This document shows, piece by piece, positions 9,101 through 17,970 of a DNA stretch of 43,607 nt. The notes under the pieces were generated by a model. The model searched no databases. It saw nothing but the letters and a program-made list of their open reading frames with translations, and was not told the origin of the DNA. Each line of letters opens with the position of its first letter. The first letter of the stretch is position 1. Origin of the DNA: Acidobacteriota bacterium (GTDB lineage: Bacteria > Acidobacteriota > Vicinamibacteria > Vicinamibacterales > JACQTH01); contig JACOUA010000102.1 of NCBI GenBank assembly GCA_016178075.1, forward strand, positions 1-43,607, read 5' to 3'. Position numbers and translations under genes: made by a program.

Positions 9101-10318
9101 CAGGCCTTTGGTGTCGAGAAAATCGGTGAAGCTGGCCAGGCTTACACCCGAATACTCGACGTCGAAGCGCGCCAGCGCCGGCGCCGGCACACCGAGCGGC
9201 GCCATCGAGTAGCTGAACCTCGTCGCGCCCCCGTAGAACGCGGCGCGGGCGTTGACGACGTCGAACCTGTCCGGCAGCCAGACCATCGACCCGCGAACGT
9301 CGGGGAACTCGTACCGATTCAGGTGCGCGAGATCGCTCGAGAAGTCGGCGGTCAGCTTGCGGCCGCCTTTGAAGATGTGAAAGCGGCCGTTCACTCCACC
9401 CTTGCCCTCGAGCGTGAAGTCCTGCCCGGCGAAGAAGATCTCCTTCATCCGCGGGAGCTCGACCCGCGAGCGGAAATCGTAGGTCTGCTCGGGCCAGTGC
9501 GACAGATCGGTGTCGCCGGTTGCCACCGTCGTGGCGCCGTCGGTCGTGAGATCGAGCCGATCGAAGTGGACGCGCGCGCCGTCGAGACGGAACGACGCCC
9601 GCATCGCGGCTGACATCGGCTCGAAGTTCCGGATTTGGACCGTTCCGTTGGAGAACGTCGCCTGACCGCGATAGTCGGCCAGATGGCTGATCTTGACTTC
9701 CAGGTTCCGCGCGACGGTGCGCCAGGGCGCGCCGTGATCGTCGAACGTGAACTGCCCCCGGTACGCGTTCACCCACTGAACCGTCGTCTCGACCCGCTTC
9801 GGCCCGGCGGGTTCATCGGAGGTGAACTTGGGAAAGCTGTGGCGGCCGTCCGGAAACGTCTCGACCAGCATCTCCCAATCGGTCATCTCGACCGACTCGA
9901 CGAGCACCTCGCGATGAACGATCGCGGCCCAGCCCATCGAGATGGCGATGCGCTTGGCGCGGAGGAACGGACGATCGGTCGGGCGAAGTCCTTCGATGAC
10001 GAGATCCTCGAGTAGGAAGCGCCCGCCGAGCAGGTGCACCGAGAGCGTGCCGATGTGGAGCGGCCGCTCGATCCGTTTCGATCCCTCCTGCTCGGCCCGC
10101 TCGCGCAGGTAGGGCCCGAGATCGACCGTGAGGGTCGCCACGAAGGCAGCGGCCAGCAGGGCGACGATCAAGGAGAAGCAGAGAACGAGACCCCTTCGAA
10201 TCAAGCCGAAGATCGACCGGCGAGACACCGACGGCGGACCAGGAGGCAGCGGCTCCATCGTCTCCGGCGGCTGGTCCGCCTCGTTCGGGGCTTCGCCGTC
10301 GTCTTGCAAGTCCAGCAT
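6197..10318 (-). CDS. tamB: TamB-like inner-membrane protein of the translocation and assembly module
   Basis: 1373 residues from the ATG at 10318. A TTG two codons upstream is possible, but GAAGG sits 6 nt before the ATG. About 35 cytoplasmic residues (acidic, then Pro-rich) precede one membrane helix (LVLCFSLIVALLAAAFVATL). Next comes an AsmA-like start (LGPYLRERAEQEGSKRIERP, HIGTLSVHLLGG), then a very long beta-rich region. The C-terminal TamB/DUF490 domain includes the stretch from LFGRADIERGEVTF to the final RHVF. TamB-family proteins bridge inner and outer membranes, pair with TamA-type barrels and move lipid or help insert outer-membrane proteins. The 1-nt overlap with tamA and the gap of only 2 nt after the biotin-carrier gene imply one transcript. 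Confidence 0.9.
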   Translation of the reverse strand: MLDLQDDGEAPNEADQPPETMEPLPPGPPSVSRRSIFGLIRRGLVLCFSLIVALLAAAFVATLTVDLGPYLRERAEQEGSKRIERPLHIGTLSVHLLGGRFLLEDLVIEGLRPTDRPFLRAKRIAISMGWAAIVHREVLVESVEMTDWEMLVETFPDGRHSFPKFTSDEPAGPKRVETTVQWVNAYRGQFTFDDHGAPWRTVARNLEVKISHLADYRGQATFSNGTVQIRNFEPMSAAMRASFRLDGARVHFDRLDLTTDGATTVATGDTDLSHWPEQTYDFRSRVELPRMKEIFFAGQDFTLEGKGGVNGRFHIFKGGRKLTADFSSDLAHLNRYEFPDVRGSMVWLPDRFDVVNARAAFYGGATRFSYSMAPLGVPAPALARFDVEYSGVSLASFTDFLDTKGLRLIGRASGRHLLEWPVGRFAGHRGNGELRVEAPEGVDLLRPDAPLTPRRPSTGTFRAPLGYVPAGGQFSYTYGPEWIEIDRGHAATETSYVSFKGQTAYGERSKVPFDVVSADWQESDRLLAGVLTAFGSPTRAVEIGGRGEFHGVLVGAFSQPRVEGTFRGADLRAWDVVWGEGSGSIVMENSYLDVTDGVVRRDDSEIRADGRFSLGYPRRDGGEEINARVVVTRRPVADLRHAFELDEYTVDGTLSGEYHLTGRYQRPLGSGQTVIDNGTAYREPFTRASAALRFEGPGIRFDGLQIQKATGLVTGAAYLGLNGSYSFDADGRRIPIESLRVTSSPQAPLSGLVNFASSGRGTFDQPRYDVKFQVDDLFLRDEGVGQVIGRLSVRDEELTIELDAASPRLAVSGAGRISLTPGSDADLSFRFTRTSLDPYLRTFDPRFSPLTTIVASGVLRIEGPLESPPRLNLQAGVDSLELRLFDYQLANEGPIRMALTDRVMTLDPARLVGQDTRLDLSGSYDTLDEQIRLRAEGDANLGILQGFVTDLNSSGRAVVVASVQGPIQRPVFSGRAEIHDGRIRHFLLPHSIERLNGRLTLAADGITLDQLVGTVGEGRATFGGRIALNGFRPGDLYITATGERMRLRYPEGFQSVVDADLALRGTLEAPLLSGTVNVVNATYERPFNLEGGLLEFGGETSPSVPPAASEGFPLRFDVRILAPSALRIERNNARIVSSADVQLRGTYQQPLLFGRADIERGEVTFEAKRYVVTHGTIDFSNPVQIEPFFDLEAETSVRVPGQTYRVTLRVTGTMKSLVYQLDADPPLPEAEVIALLFGDPRSTQDVEIRALRTPTTEYATQLLQARAARLLASPISSEVGRVVEQTFGVDTFQITPSLIDPYQQSSRLNPSARLTIGKRISDRVYLTFSRSLASSTRDQIILLEYDESDRLSWILTQNGDRTYSLDVRVRHVF

Positions 10319-10320
10319 GT

Positions 10321-10872
10321 TCAACCTTCGAGCACCACCAGCACGCGACCGGCCTCGACCAGCGTTCCTTCGGTGACCAGCACATCCTTGACGTGCGCGT
10401 CCGCTCCGGCTCGCAGCTCGTTCTCCATCTTCATCGCTTCGACCACGACGAGCGGCTGACGCGACCTCACCCGCTCGCCCGGCGCGACCAGCACCCGCGC
10501 GATCTTGCCGGGCATCGGGGCGCGAACCTGCTCGGTGCCGGCGACAGCCGGCTCGACCCCGGTGACGCGGCGCCGGGCGCCCCAGGCGCGTCCGTGGCCG
10601 AAGACGCGCGCCTGGAAGGTTGCGCCCGCCATCTCAATCGCCAGCTCGCCGGGACGACCCGTCTCCGCGACGAGGGCGTCGATCGTCGTTCGCGCGGCGC
10701 ATTCGTCCACCGCGGACGGATCGTGAACGAGCAGCGACAGTCGAGACGCCTCCGCCTCGGTCAGCTCGACGAGATGGCTCATCCCATCGACCGTCGTACG
10801 AAACCGGAGCCCGCCGAGCGCTTCAACCGAGACTGCGCGCACCGTGCCGTCGATCTCGACTTCGATGAGCAT
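10321..10872 (-). CDS. Biotin carboxyl carrier protein of an acyl-CoA carboxylase
   Basis: 183 residues. The C-terminal 75 form a biotinyl domain: the biotin-attachment motif EAMKMEN follows APMPGKIARVLVAPGERV and is followed by VKDVLVTEGTLVEAGRVLVVLEG, so the target lysine is intact. The N-terminal half (about 1-100) is the beta-rich connector seen in propionyl- and methylcrotonyl-CoA carboxylase alpha chains, where it links the carboxylase to the carrier; here it is encoded as a separate gene. It probably works with the biotin carboxylase at 11168 and the carboxyltransferase at 12885. No clear SD precedes the ATG. A 295-bp gap rich in repeats separates it from accC. Confidence 0.88.
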   Translation of the reverse strand: MLIEVEIDGTVRAVSVEALGGLRFRTTVDGMSHLVELTEAEASRLSLLVHDPSAVDECAARTTIDALVAETGRPGELAIEMAGATFQARVFGHGRAWGARRRVTGVEPAVAGTEQVRAPMPGKIARVLVAPGERVRSRQPLVVVEAMKMENELRAGADAHVKDVLVTEGTLVEAGRVLVVLEG

Positions 10873-10880
10873 GAGTCGCT

Positions 10881-11042
10881 AGTGTTCCGTCTCCGTAATT
10901 CGTGGCATAAATCCCGGAGCGCGGCGCCCGGATGGCAAGGCGCGAGGAGCGCGCAAATCGGGTATTTGTAAGCGACGAGCAACGCAGCCAGCCGGGATGC
11001 CCCGCCCGGGAATTATGTCGCGAATTACGGAGACGGGACACT
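10881..11042. mobile_element. MITE-like element with terminal inverted repeats, copy 1
   Basis: A 162-bp element. The left end AGTGTTCCGTCTCCGTAATT (10881) and right end AATTACGGAGACGGGACACT (to 11042) are inverted repeats. Pairing continues inward for 37 bp per arm, 33 of them matching. TA dinucleotides lie at both outer borders (10880-10881 and 11042-11043), as would be left by an element that targets TA. The core (about 10934-10990) contains GCGAGGAGCGCGC and GTAAGCGACGAGCAACG, nearly identical to the element at 43305. No ORF lies inside. Confidence 0.7.
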
Positions 11043-11066
11043 ACAGCGTTTTTCACTTCGCTGTAG
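11041..11066. terminator. Hairpin CTACAGCG/CGCTGTAG
   Basis: An 8-bp perfect stem with loop TTTTTCACTT directly abuts the MITE-like element and precedes the heptamer array. On the minus strand it follows the biotin carboxylase gene, so it could contribute to termination or processing between accC and the carrier gene. Function is inferred. Confidence 0.4.
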
Positions 11067-11071
11067 CGTAG

Positions 11072-11152
11072 TTCTCAGTTATCAGTCATCAGTTTTCAGT
11101 TATTTGCGGGCGAGATCCGAACTGAAAACTGACTACTGAGAACTGAAAACTG
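11072..11152. repeat. Palindromic heptamer array (TTNTCAG / AACTGAN)
   Basis: The left arm has heptamers TTCTCAG, TTATCAG, TCATCAG, TTTTCAG. The right arm has AACTGAA, AACTGAC, TACTGAG, AACTGAA. Together they form a long imperfect hairpin just after the accC stop. The words match those of the trmFO/topA array at 38153. Confidence 0.85.
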
Positions 11153-11167
11153 CACGAGGGTCCTTGG

Positions 11168-12688
11168 TCATCGTAACCCGTCGACACGCGCTTGACGCTG
11201 CCACCGGCCGACCCCGGGGCGATCGCCGCGGTCGCCCGAGCTGCCGGTCGAACGCCGGCAGGCGTACAGCGCCGCGACCATCGCGGCCCGGCGCACCCCC
11301 TCTTCGTCGCGTGACTCGAACGGCTGGCCGTTCCGCTGCTGAAGCACGCGATCGAGGAACGTCGTGTCGAAGCGGCCGTCCGCGAATTCCGGCCTGCCGA
11401 GCAGCCACCGAAAGAACGGAAGCGTCGTCTTGATGCCGACCACTTGATACTCCCGGAGCGCGCGCGTCATCCTGGCGGTGGCCTGCCGGCGATCCGCGCC
11501 CCACACGATCAGCTTCGAGATCAGCGGATCGTAGAACATCGGCACGTCGAGGCCCGCCGCCACGCCGGTGTCGTCTCGGACCGCGGGACCCGCCGGCGTC
11601 CGCATCGCCAGGATGCGGCCGGGCGACGGCAGAAACTGGTTGTCGGGATCCTCGGCGTACACCCGGCACTCGATCGCGTGACCGGCCGGCTCGAGCAGGC
11701 GAGTCGGGTCGAGCGTCAGCGGCTCGCCTCGGGCGATCCGGATCTGCCACTGCACCAGGTCGACGCCGGTCACCATCTCGGTCACCGGGTGCTCGACCTG
11801 GAGCCGCGTGTTCATCTCGAGAAAAAAGAACGCCCCCGTCTCATCGTCGAGCAGGAACTCGATCGTTCCGGCGTTCGTGTAGCCGACGCGAGCGGCCACC
11901 GAGACGGCCGCCGCCGCCAGGCGCGCGCGCAGCGCGGGCGACACCGCGACCGACGGCGACTCCTCGATCACCTTCTGGTGCCGCCGCTGGATCGAGCACT
12001 CCCGCTCGACGAACGCCAGGATGGTGCCGTGGTGATCCGCGAGCAGCTGAACCTCGACGTGTCGAGGCTGGGTCAGCCGCCGCTCGAAATAGATCGCCGC
12101 ATCGCCGAACGACGACGCCGCCTCCGATCGCGCGGCCCGCACGGCGTGCGGGAGATCCGCGGGCGCCGAGACGGCCCGCATCCCCTTGCCGCCTCCCCCC
12201 GACACCGCCTTGACGAGCAGCGGATAGCCGACCGCGGCGGCCGCCGCCGTCAGGTCGGCGTCCGACGCCGCCGCACCGAGCGGATCGCTCGTGCCCGGCA
12301 CGACCGTGACGCCCGCCTCGGTCGCGGCCCGCCGCGCGGCGGTCTTGCTTCCCATCAGCTCGATGGCTTCCGGCGTCGGGCCGATGAAGACGAGCCCCGA
12401 TTCCTGGCACGCCCGAGGGAGCGCCGCGTTTTCCGCGAGGAATCCGTACCCCGGATGAACGGCCGCGGCCCCGGATCGCCTCGCGGCGTCGACGATCGCG
12501 TCCACCTGCAGATAGCTCTCCGACGGCGGGCTGGGCCCGATCGGGACGGCCTCGTCCGCAAAGCGGACGTGTAGGGCGCCGCGGTCGCACTCCGAATAGA
12601 CCGCGACGCTCGAGAGGCCGAGGTCACGGCACGCGCGGATGATCCGAACGGCGATCTCGCCGCGGTTGGCGATCAGAATCTTGTTCAA
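11168..12688 (-). CDS. accC: Biotin carboxylase subunit of an acyl-CoA carboxylase
   Basis: 506 residues. It carboxylates the carrier's biotin using ATP and bicarbonate. The N-terminal domain opens NKILIANRGEIAVRIIRACRDLG. The ATP-grasp glycine loop GGGGKGM lies near residues 165-171. Then come ECSIQRRHQKVIEESP and the active-site segment EMNTRLQVEHPVTEMVTGVD, and the C-terminal domain has ECRVYAEDP and SPGRI. The tail (EYQVVGIKTTLPFFRWLL) resembles propionyl/methylcrotonyl-type alpha chains. The last 45 residues after the family core are low-complexity and carry no biotin domain; the carrier is a separate gene downstream. The start is TTG, and no strong SD is visible. Confidence 0.93.
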   Translation of the reverse strand: MNKILIANRGEIAVRIIRACRDLGLSSVAVYSECDRGALHVRFADEAVPIGPSPPSESYLQVDAIVDAARRSGAAAVHPGYGFLAENAALPRACQESGLVFIGPTPEAIELMGSKTAARRAATEAGVTVVPGTSDPLGAAASDADLTAAAAAVGYPLLVKAVSGGGGKGMRAVSAPADLPHAVRAARSEAASSFGDAAIYFERRLTQPRHVEVQLLADHHGTILAFVERECSIQRRHQKVIEESPSVAVSPALRARLAAAAVSVAARVGYTNAGTIEFLLDDETGAFFFLEMNTRLQVEHPVTEMVTGVDLVQWQIRIARGEPLTLDPTRLLEPAGHAIECRVYAEDPDNQFLPSPGRILAMRTPAGPAVRDDTGVAAGLDVPMFYDPLISKLIVWGADRRQATARMTRALREYQVVGIKTTLPFFRWLLGRPEFADGRFDTTFLDRVLQQRNGQPFESRDEEGVRRAAMVAALYACRRSTGSSGDRGDRPGVGRWQRQARVDGLR

Positions 12689-12758
12689 AGCCGAGGATAT
12701 CGAAGTCGATCACTGCGCAGGCGGGGGCATTCCACAATGATTCTAGCACTTGCCAAGC

Positions 12759-12888
12759 TATCAGCTTTCAGCTCTCAGCTGTCAGCCAGACCGTGACCGC
12801 CACCGGCTATCAGCCCTCGGCCTGACTCCTGGCGGCCCGGGCCATGTCTTGGCTAACAGCTGAAAGCTAATAGCTGACAGCTTGTCAG
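12759..12888. repeat. Palindromic heptamer array (TNTCAGC / GCTGANA)
   Basis: The left arm has TATCAGC, TTTCAGC, TCTCAGC, TGTCAGC. About 65 bp further on, the right arm has GCTAACA, GCTGAAA, GCTAATA, GCTGACA. It fills the gap between the carboxyltransferase stop and the biotin carboxylase start. The left-arm word and following CCAGACC are shared with the small array at 36750. Confidence 0.85.
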
Positions 12889-14426
12889 AGTGGAATGTTC
12901 CCGTGCTTCTTCGGCGGGTTCTTGACCCGCTTGCCTTCGAGCGTGGCGAGGGCGGAGATCAGCGCGCGGCGGGTCTCACGCGGCTGGATGACCTCGTCGA
13001 CGAACCCGCGCGCCGCCGCGACGGACGGGTTCGCGAACTTCTGGCGGAACTCCGCCACCTTCTCGGCGCGGAGCCTCTCCGGATCGTGTGCCGTCTCCAG
13101 CTCGCGGCGATACAGGATGTTCACGGCTCCTTCCGGTCCCATCACCGCAATTTCGGCCGACGGCCACGCGTAGTTGAAGTCGGTGCGAATGTGCTTGCTG
13201 GCCATGACGCAGTACGCACCGCCGTACGCCTTGCGCGTGATGACGGTCACCTTCGGTACCGTGGCTTCCGCGAACGCATAGAGCAGCTTCGCGCCCTGCC
13301 GGATGATCCCGCCCCATTCCTGCACGGTGCCGGGGAGAAACCCGGGCACGTCCTCGAACGTCACGAGCGGGATATTGAACGCGTCACAGAAGCGGACGAA
13401 CCGCGCCCCCTTGACGGACGCGTCGATGTCCAACGTCCCGGCCAGGTGCGCCGGCTGGTTCGCCACGATTCCGACGGGCCGCCCCGCCAGGCGCGCGAAC
13501 CCCACGATAAGATTCCGCGCGTAGTGCCGGTGGACCTCGAGCAGGTAGCCCTCGTCCACCACCAGATGGATCAGGTCGAGCATGTCGTACGGCTGGTTCG
13601 GCGCCGCGGGGACGAGCCGGTCGAGCGCTTCGTCGGCGCGATCGATCGGATCGGCGGTCTCGAGACGCGGCGGATCGTCCAGGTTGTTGCCCGGCATGAA
13701 CGACAGGAGCTCGCGAATGAGTGCCAGGCACTCGTGGTCGTCGCTGACGGCGAAGTGCGCCACGCCGCTTTTCTCGTTGTGCGTCATCGCCCCGCCAAGC
13801 TGCTCCTTCGTGACCTCCTCGTGCGTCACCGTCTTGATGACATCGGGGCCCGTGACGAACATGTAGCTCGTGTTCCGGACCATGATGTTGAAATCGGTGA
13901 TCGCCGGCGAGTAGACCGCACCGCCCGCGCACGGCCCCATGATGGCGGAGATCTGGGGCACGACGCCTGACGCCAGGATGTTGCGCAGGAAAATGTCGGC
14001 GTAGCCGGCGAGCGAGAGCACCCCTTCCTGAATCCGCGCGCCGCCCGAATCGTTCAGACCGACGATCGGCGCCCCCTGCTGCACCGCGAGGTCCATGATC
14101 TTGACGATCTTGGCCGCGTTCGTTTCGGACAGCGATCCGCCGAACACGGTGAAGTCTTGCGCGAACCCATAGACGGATCGCCCGTCGATGCGGCCGTGGC
14201 CGGCCACGACGCCGTCGCCCGGGACGATCTGGTCCGCCATGCCGAAGTCGCGGCAGCGGTGCGTCACGAGCTTGTCGGTCTCTTCGAACGTGCCGCGATC
14301 GAAGAGCTCCTCCATGCGCTCGCGCGCCGTCAGCTTCCCGGCCTCGTGCTGCCGGCGCCGCCGCTCCTCGCCGCCGCCCTCGTCGGCGAGGCGCTCCAGA
14401 TCGGAGAGACGATGAACTCTGTCCAT
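12885..14426 (-). CDS. Acyl-CoA carboxylase carboxyltransferase (PccB / MmdA type)
   Basis: 513 residues from the ATG at 14426; an upstream in-frame extension would translate the repeat array, so it is rejected. It has the two crotonase-like halves of the family. The N-half contains [30 protein letters not shown] and [14 protein letters not shown]. The C-half contains [31 protein letters not shown] and [20 protein letters not shown]. These bind the acyl-CoA and carboxybiotin. The family transfers CO2 to propionyl-CoA or related acyl-CoAs; with the separate biotin carboxylase and carrier downstream, propionyl-CoA carboxylase is the likeliest assignment. A methylmalonyl-CoA decarboxylase is less likely because no membrane beta subunit is nearby. 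There is no SD: the repeat array abuts the start codon. Confidence 0.9.
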   Translation of the reverse strand: MDRVHRLSDLERLADEGGGEERRRRQHEAGKLTARERMEELFDRGTFEETDKLVTHRCRDFGMADQIVPGDGVVAGHGRIDGRSVYGFAQDFTVFGGSLSETNAAKIVKIMDLAVQQGAPIVGLNDSGGARIQEGVLSLAGYADIFLRNILASGVVPQISAIMGPCAGGAVYSPAITDFNIMVRNTSYMFVTGPDVIKTVTHEEVTKEQLGGAMTHNEKSGVAHFAVSDDHECLALIRELLSFMPGNNLDDPPRLETADPIDRADEALDRLVPAAPNQPYDMLDLIHLVVDEGYLLEVHRHYARNLIVGFARLAGRPVGIVANQPAHLAGTLDIDASVKGARFVRFCDAFNIPLVTFEDVPGFLPGTVQEWGGIIRQGAKLLYAFAEATVPKVTVITRKAYGGAYCVMASKHIRTDFNYAWPSAEIAVMGPEGAVNILYRRELETAHDPERLRAEKVAEFRQKFANPSVAAARGFVDEVIQPRETRRALISALATLEGKRVKNPPKKHGNIPL

Positions 14427-14429
14427 GTC

Positions 14430-14515
14430 GGGATTCGGGATTTGGGATTCGGGATTCGTGAGTTCGGAAGCCCCGAGTTGCACCGCCGAACCCCGAATCC
14501 CGAACCCCGAGTCCC
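14430..14515. repeat. Palindromic heptamer array (GGGATTC / GAATCCC)
   Basis: The left arm has GGGATTC, GGGATTT, GGGATTC, GGGATTC. The right arm has GAACCCC, GAATCCC, GAACCCC, GAGTCCC. It fills the whole gap between the transaldolase stop (14524) and the carboxyltransferase ATG (14426), leaving three bases before the start codon. Confidence 0.88.
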
Positions 14516-14523
14516 GGCAGCTG

Positions 14524-15177
14524 TTACACCTTGATCCCCTGCGCCTTCTCCCAGTCCTTCAGGAAGCGCGCGAGGCCGATGTCGGTCAGCGGGTGCTTGA
14601 ACATTGCTTCGATGACTGCGGCGGGACAGGTGCAGATGTCGGCGCCCAGGCGCGCCGCCTGGACAACATGAATCGGGTGCCGCACGCTGGCGACCAGCAC
14701 CTCGGTCGAGAACTTGTAGTTGTCGTAGATCTCCACGATCTGCTCGATGAGCTCCATGCCGTCCGTCGCCACATCGTCCAGGCGTCCGACGAACGGGCTG
14801 ACGAAATAGGCGCCCGCCTTCGCCGCGAGCAGCGCCTGCGTGGCGGAGAACACGAGCGTCACGTTCACCCGGATGCCGTCCCGCGTCAGGGCGCGACACG
14901 CCTTCACGCCGTCTTTCCCGAACGGGACCTTGACGACGATGTGCTCGTCGATCGTGGCCAGGTCGCGGCCTTCCCGGACCATCGAGGCCGACTCGGTCGC
15001 GACGACCTCCGCGCTGACCGGACCCTGCACGGTCAGGCAGATCTGTTTGAGGATGTGGCGGAAGTCGCCGCCTTCCTTGGCGAGCAGCGACGGGTTGGTC
15101 GTCACCCCGTCGAGGATTCCGATCGAAGCCAGTGTCTCCACTTCGCGCACGTTGCCTGTGTCCACGAACAGCTTCAT
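14524..15177 (-). CDS. fsa: Transaldolase / fructose-6-phosphate aldolase (FSA/TalC type)
   Basis: 217 residues, the size of the small FSA/TalC subfamily rather than the classical transaldolase of about 320. [29 protein letters not shown] (Schiff-base lysine) and [20 protein letters not shown] are the family's beta-barrel motifs in order, ending with the tail [15 protein letters not shown]. It acts on sugar phosphates in the non-oxidative pentose phosphate pathway, or as an aldolase; sequence does not separate these. GGAGG lies 5 nt before the ATG. It follows the FN3 lipoprotein gene by 16 bp, and a heptamer array separates it from the carboxyltransferase. Confidence 0.9.
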   Translation of the reverse strand: MKLFVDTGNVREVETLASIGILDGVTTNPSLLAKEGGDFRHILKQICLTVQGPVSAEVVATESASMVREGRDLATIDEHIVVKVPFGKDGVKACRALTRDGIRVNVTLVFSATQALLAAKAGAYFVSPFVGRLDDVATDGMELIEQIVEIYDNYKFSTEVLVASVRHPIHVVQAARLGADICTCPAAVIEAMFKHPLTDIGLARFLKDWEKAQGIKV

Positions 15178-15193
15178 GGAGCCTCCAAGGAAT

Positions 15194-16576
15194 TCAGTCC
15201 CTCGCCGCCTCTTCGACCCGGTTCGACGGGGCACTCACGTTCGGCTTCTCCACGTTGTCGACCGCCTGAACGACGTACACGTACCGCACGCCGGGTTTCA
15301 CCGTCGTGTCCCGGAAGGTCGTCTCGCGAATCGGCGCCGGCGTGAGCGCCAAAAGTTTCTCACCCGGTGCTTCCCCGCGCAAGAGCAAATAGCCGCCGAG
15401 GTCGGCCTCGGTGTTCGGTTCCCAGATCAGGCTGATCACGCCCTCGCCGCCGACCGCCGCGAGATTGCGCGGTGGCGCCGGTGGGAAGATGTCGACCGGC
15501 GTGACACACCGGGCTTCCGACGGATCGCCTTCGACCGTGAGGTCTCCGACCGGTGTCACCGTCCTGACGACGTAACAACGCTCGGTCCCGAATTCGAGCC
15601 GGGTGTCGACGAATACCGGCGCCGCGAGCGGCGTCGGGTTGAGCGGTTTGATGACGCCCGACTCGTCTGGCTTCGTGTCGTAGACGTTGTAGGTAACCGG
15701 AAGTCGGTTCGGCACGATCGAGCGAGACGTCAACGGCTCGAGGACGGCGACCGGCTTCGGCGGCGTGGGCGCCTCGGGCGTCGGCGCTGCGGTCGGCGCC
15801 AGTGCCGCGGTGGCGGGCTCGCCGATGATCGGGCGAGGCGCGTCGGCTGGCGGTGTCCACAGAACGGTGATCGCGGTCTCGGTGTACAGGAAATCGGCGA
15901 TTGCGGGCGGCGACGTGGGCCTGAACATCGGCACGATCACGCGCTGCGAGAGACCGCTCTTCTTCCCGTTCGAGCTGACCGCCACGGCGGCGTAGTACCG
16001 CCTCGGCATCTCCATCGGCCCGGGCCAGCGAAACGCGTTGAAGACAGGCGGTGCCGCGCGGCGCGCCATCTTCTCGCGCGCCGCCACCACCACTTTGTCC
16101 GGCACCGTGAGGACGGGCGTCAGTGTTTCGGTCACCGACGCCGTCTCACCTTGATCGTAGGTGCCCGGTGGCTTCGGCTCCGGCGGCGGAGGCGGCGGCA
16201 GCTGCTGTTTCTTCCTTTCGAGCGCCTTCCGGTCTTCTTCCTCGGGCTGCGGAGGCTTCCGCACCTTGACCGAGCCGATGACGGCGGCCTGCTTCAGGAT
16301 GTCGATGGTCTCATCGCCCGCCGGGCTGCCGGTATAAGCGTACACGTCCACCCGCTCGACATCGGCGGGCGCCCGGCCGTCGGCATTGGCGGTCGGGATT
16401 GTGAAGCGGACGACGACCTCCGCGCCGAGTCGACGGGCGGTGACGGCGGAGACGCGCTCCGGAGTCCGTGGCAGCGGCGCACGCGGTGGTCCCCGCTTCC
16501 CGCACCCGGCGGCGGCGGCCAGGATGAGGACGGCGAGTAGGAGGAGATTCGGGCGACGGAGGGACAGCACCGACAA
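15194..16576 (-). CDS. Lipoprotein with fibronectin type III-like domains
   Basis: 460 residues. A signal peptide with lipobox LAAAAGC (Cys near residue 25) predicts a lipid-anchored envelope protein. After GKRGPP come an FN3-like beta domain (about 40-110), a Pro-rich spacer (QQLPPPPPPEPKPPG, about 122-137) and further FN3-like units. The last (about 366-455) has PPRNLAAVGGEGVISLIWEP and YVYVVQAVDN, typical FN3 strands. The role is unknown, and binding or structural functions are typical of FN3. The TTG start is 1 nt after the hslU stop, with GTG two codons later as an alternative. This close spacing implies co-transcription with hslVU. Confidence 0.78.
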   Translation of the reverse strand: MSVLSLRRPNLLLLAVLILAAAAGCGKRGPPRAPLPRTPERVSAVTARRLGAEVVVRFTIPTANADGRAPADVERVDVYAYTGSPAGDETIDILKQAAVIGSVKVRKPPQPEEEDRKALERKKQQLPPPPPPEPKPPGTYDQGETASVTETLTPVLTVPDKVVVAAREKMARRAAPPVFNAFRWPGPMEMPRRYYAAVAVSSNGKKSGLSQRVIVPMFRPTSPPAIADFLYTETAITVLWTPPADAPRPIIGEPATAALAPTAAPTPEAPTPPKPVAVLEPLTSRSIVPNRLPVTYNVYDTKPDESGVIKPLNPTPLAAPVFVDTRLEFGTERCYVVRTVTPVGDLTVEGDPSEARCVTPVDIFPPAPPRNLAAVGGEGVISLIWEPNTEADLGGYLLLRGEAPGEKLLALTPAPIRETTFRDTTVKPGVRYVYVVQAVDNVEKPNVSAPSNRVEEAARD

Positions 16577-16577
16577 A

Positions 16578-17957
16578 CTAGAGAATGTATCTGGTCAAGT
16601 CTTCGTCCTTGACGATGGCCGCGAGCATGCGGTCGACGTAGGCGGCATCGACCGTGAAGCTGTGAACCGTCAGATCGGGCGCGTCGAACGAGATCTCGTC
16701 GAGCAGCTTTTCCATCACGGTATGGAGCCGGCGCGCGCCGATGTTCTCGGTGCGCTCGTTGACGAGGGTCGCGTAGTCGGCGATCCGCTCGATCGCCTCC
16801 GGCTCGAACCGCAGCTCGATGCCCTCGGTCTCCATCAACGCGACGTACTGCTTGACCAGCGCGCTGCGCGGCTCGGTCAGGATCCGGACAAACTCGTCTT
16901 TGCCGAGCGGCCCGAGCTCGACGCGGATCGGAAAGCGGCCCTGCAGCTCCGGAATGAGGTCCGACGGCTTCGAGACGTGGAAGGCGCCGGCCGCGATGAA
17001 CAGGATGTGATCGGTCTTCACCATGCCGTACTTCGTGTTGACCGTCGTCCCCTCCACAATCGGCAGGATGTCGCGCTGGACGCCCTCGCGGCTCACGTCC
17101 GGCCCATGCCCGCTCTCGCGCCCCGCGATCTTGTCGATCTCGTCGATGAAGATGATCCCGGCCTGCTGCACCCGATCGACCGCGGTCTTGGCCACGCTTT
17201 CCATCTCGATCAGCTTCTGCTGCTCTTCCTGGACCAGATACTCGAGCGCCTCCGGCACTTTGACGCGCCGCTTCTTCGTCCGCCCCTGAAAGAGCCCGGG
17301 CAGCATCTCCTTGATGTTGATGTCGACCTCCTCGACCGTCGAGCCCGCGATGATCTCGAACGACGGGAAGCTCTTCTCGCGGACCTCGAGCTCCACGACC
17401 CGGCGATCCAGCCGGCCTTCGCGAAGCTGCGCGCGGAACTTCTCCCGCGTGTCCGTTACCGGCTCCCTGGCGTCGCCCGTGTCCTCGCCCTCGGACACGA
17501 GATGCACCGGCGGGAGCAAGAGGTCGAGCAGCCGTTCTTCCGCGTTCTGCCGCGCCTTGTCCTCGACTTCGATCAGGCGCTCGGCCCGCACCATGTCAAC
17601 GGCCAGCTCCGCCAGGTCGCGGACCATCGATTCGACGTCACGTCCGACGTAGCCCACTTCGGTGAACTTGGACGCCTCGACCTTCAAGAACGGCGACTGG
17701 GCCAGCCGGGCGAGGCGTCGGGCGATCTCGGTCTTGCCGACGCCGGTCGGGCCGATCATCAGGATGTTCTTCGGCGCGACTTCCTCGGCGAGCTCCGACG
17801 GCAGCTTCTGGCGCCTGATGCGATTCCTGAGCGCGATCGCCACCGCTCGCTTCGCCTGGTGCTGCCCGACGACATACTTGTCCAGCTCGTGCACGATCTG
17901 GCGCGGCGTGAGCTGGCCCACCATCGTCTCGGTGACTTCCGGAAGGTGAACGGCCAT
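16578..17957 (-). CDS. hslU: ATP-dependent protease ATPase subunit HslU (ClpY)
   Basis: 459 residues, full family length. Walker A is [15 protein letters not shown] (about residue 69) and Walker B is [11 protein letters not shown]. The pore-loop region is [19 protein letters not shown], followed by the intermediate I domain and sensor segments ([25 protein letters not shown]). The C-terminal hexapeptide LTRYIL is the tail that docks into HslV. HslU unfolds substrates and feeds them to the HslV chamber in the cytoplasm. It lies 13 bp downstream of hslV, the usual hslVU operon. Confidence 0.97.
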   Translation of the reverse strand: MAVHLPEVTETMVGQLTPRQIVHELDKYVVGQHQAKRAVAIALRNRIRRQKLPSELAEEVAPKNILMIGPTGVGKTEIARRLARLAQSPFLKVEASKFTEVGYVGRDVESMVRDLAELAVDMVRAERLIEVEDKARQNAEERLLDLLLPPVHLVSEGEDTGDAREPVTDTREKFRAQLREGRLDRRVVELEVREKSFPSFEIIAGSTVEEVDINIKEMLPGLFQGRTKKRRVKVPEALEYLVQEEQQKLIEMESVAKTAVDRVQQAGIIFIDEIDKIAGRESGHGPDVSREGVQRDILPIVEGTTVNTKYGMVKTDHILFIAAGAFHVSKPSDLIPELQGRFPIRVELGPLGKDEFVRILTEPRSALVKQYVALMETEGIELRFEPEAIERIADYATLVNERTENIGARRLHTVMEKLLDEISFDAPDLTVHSFTVDAAYVDRMLAAIVKDEDLTRYIL

Positions 17958-17970
17958 GAGTTTGGGTGTC

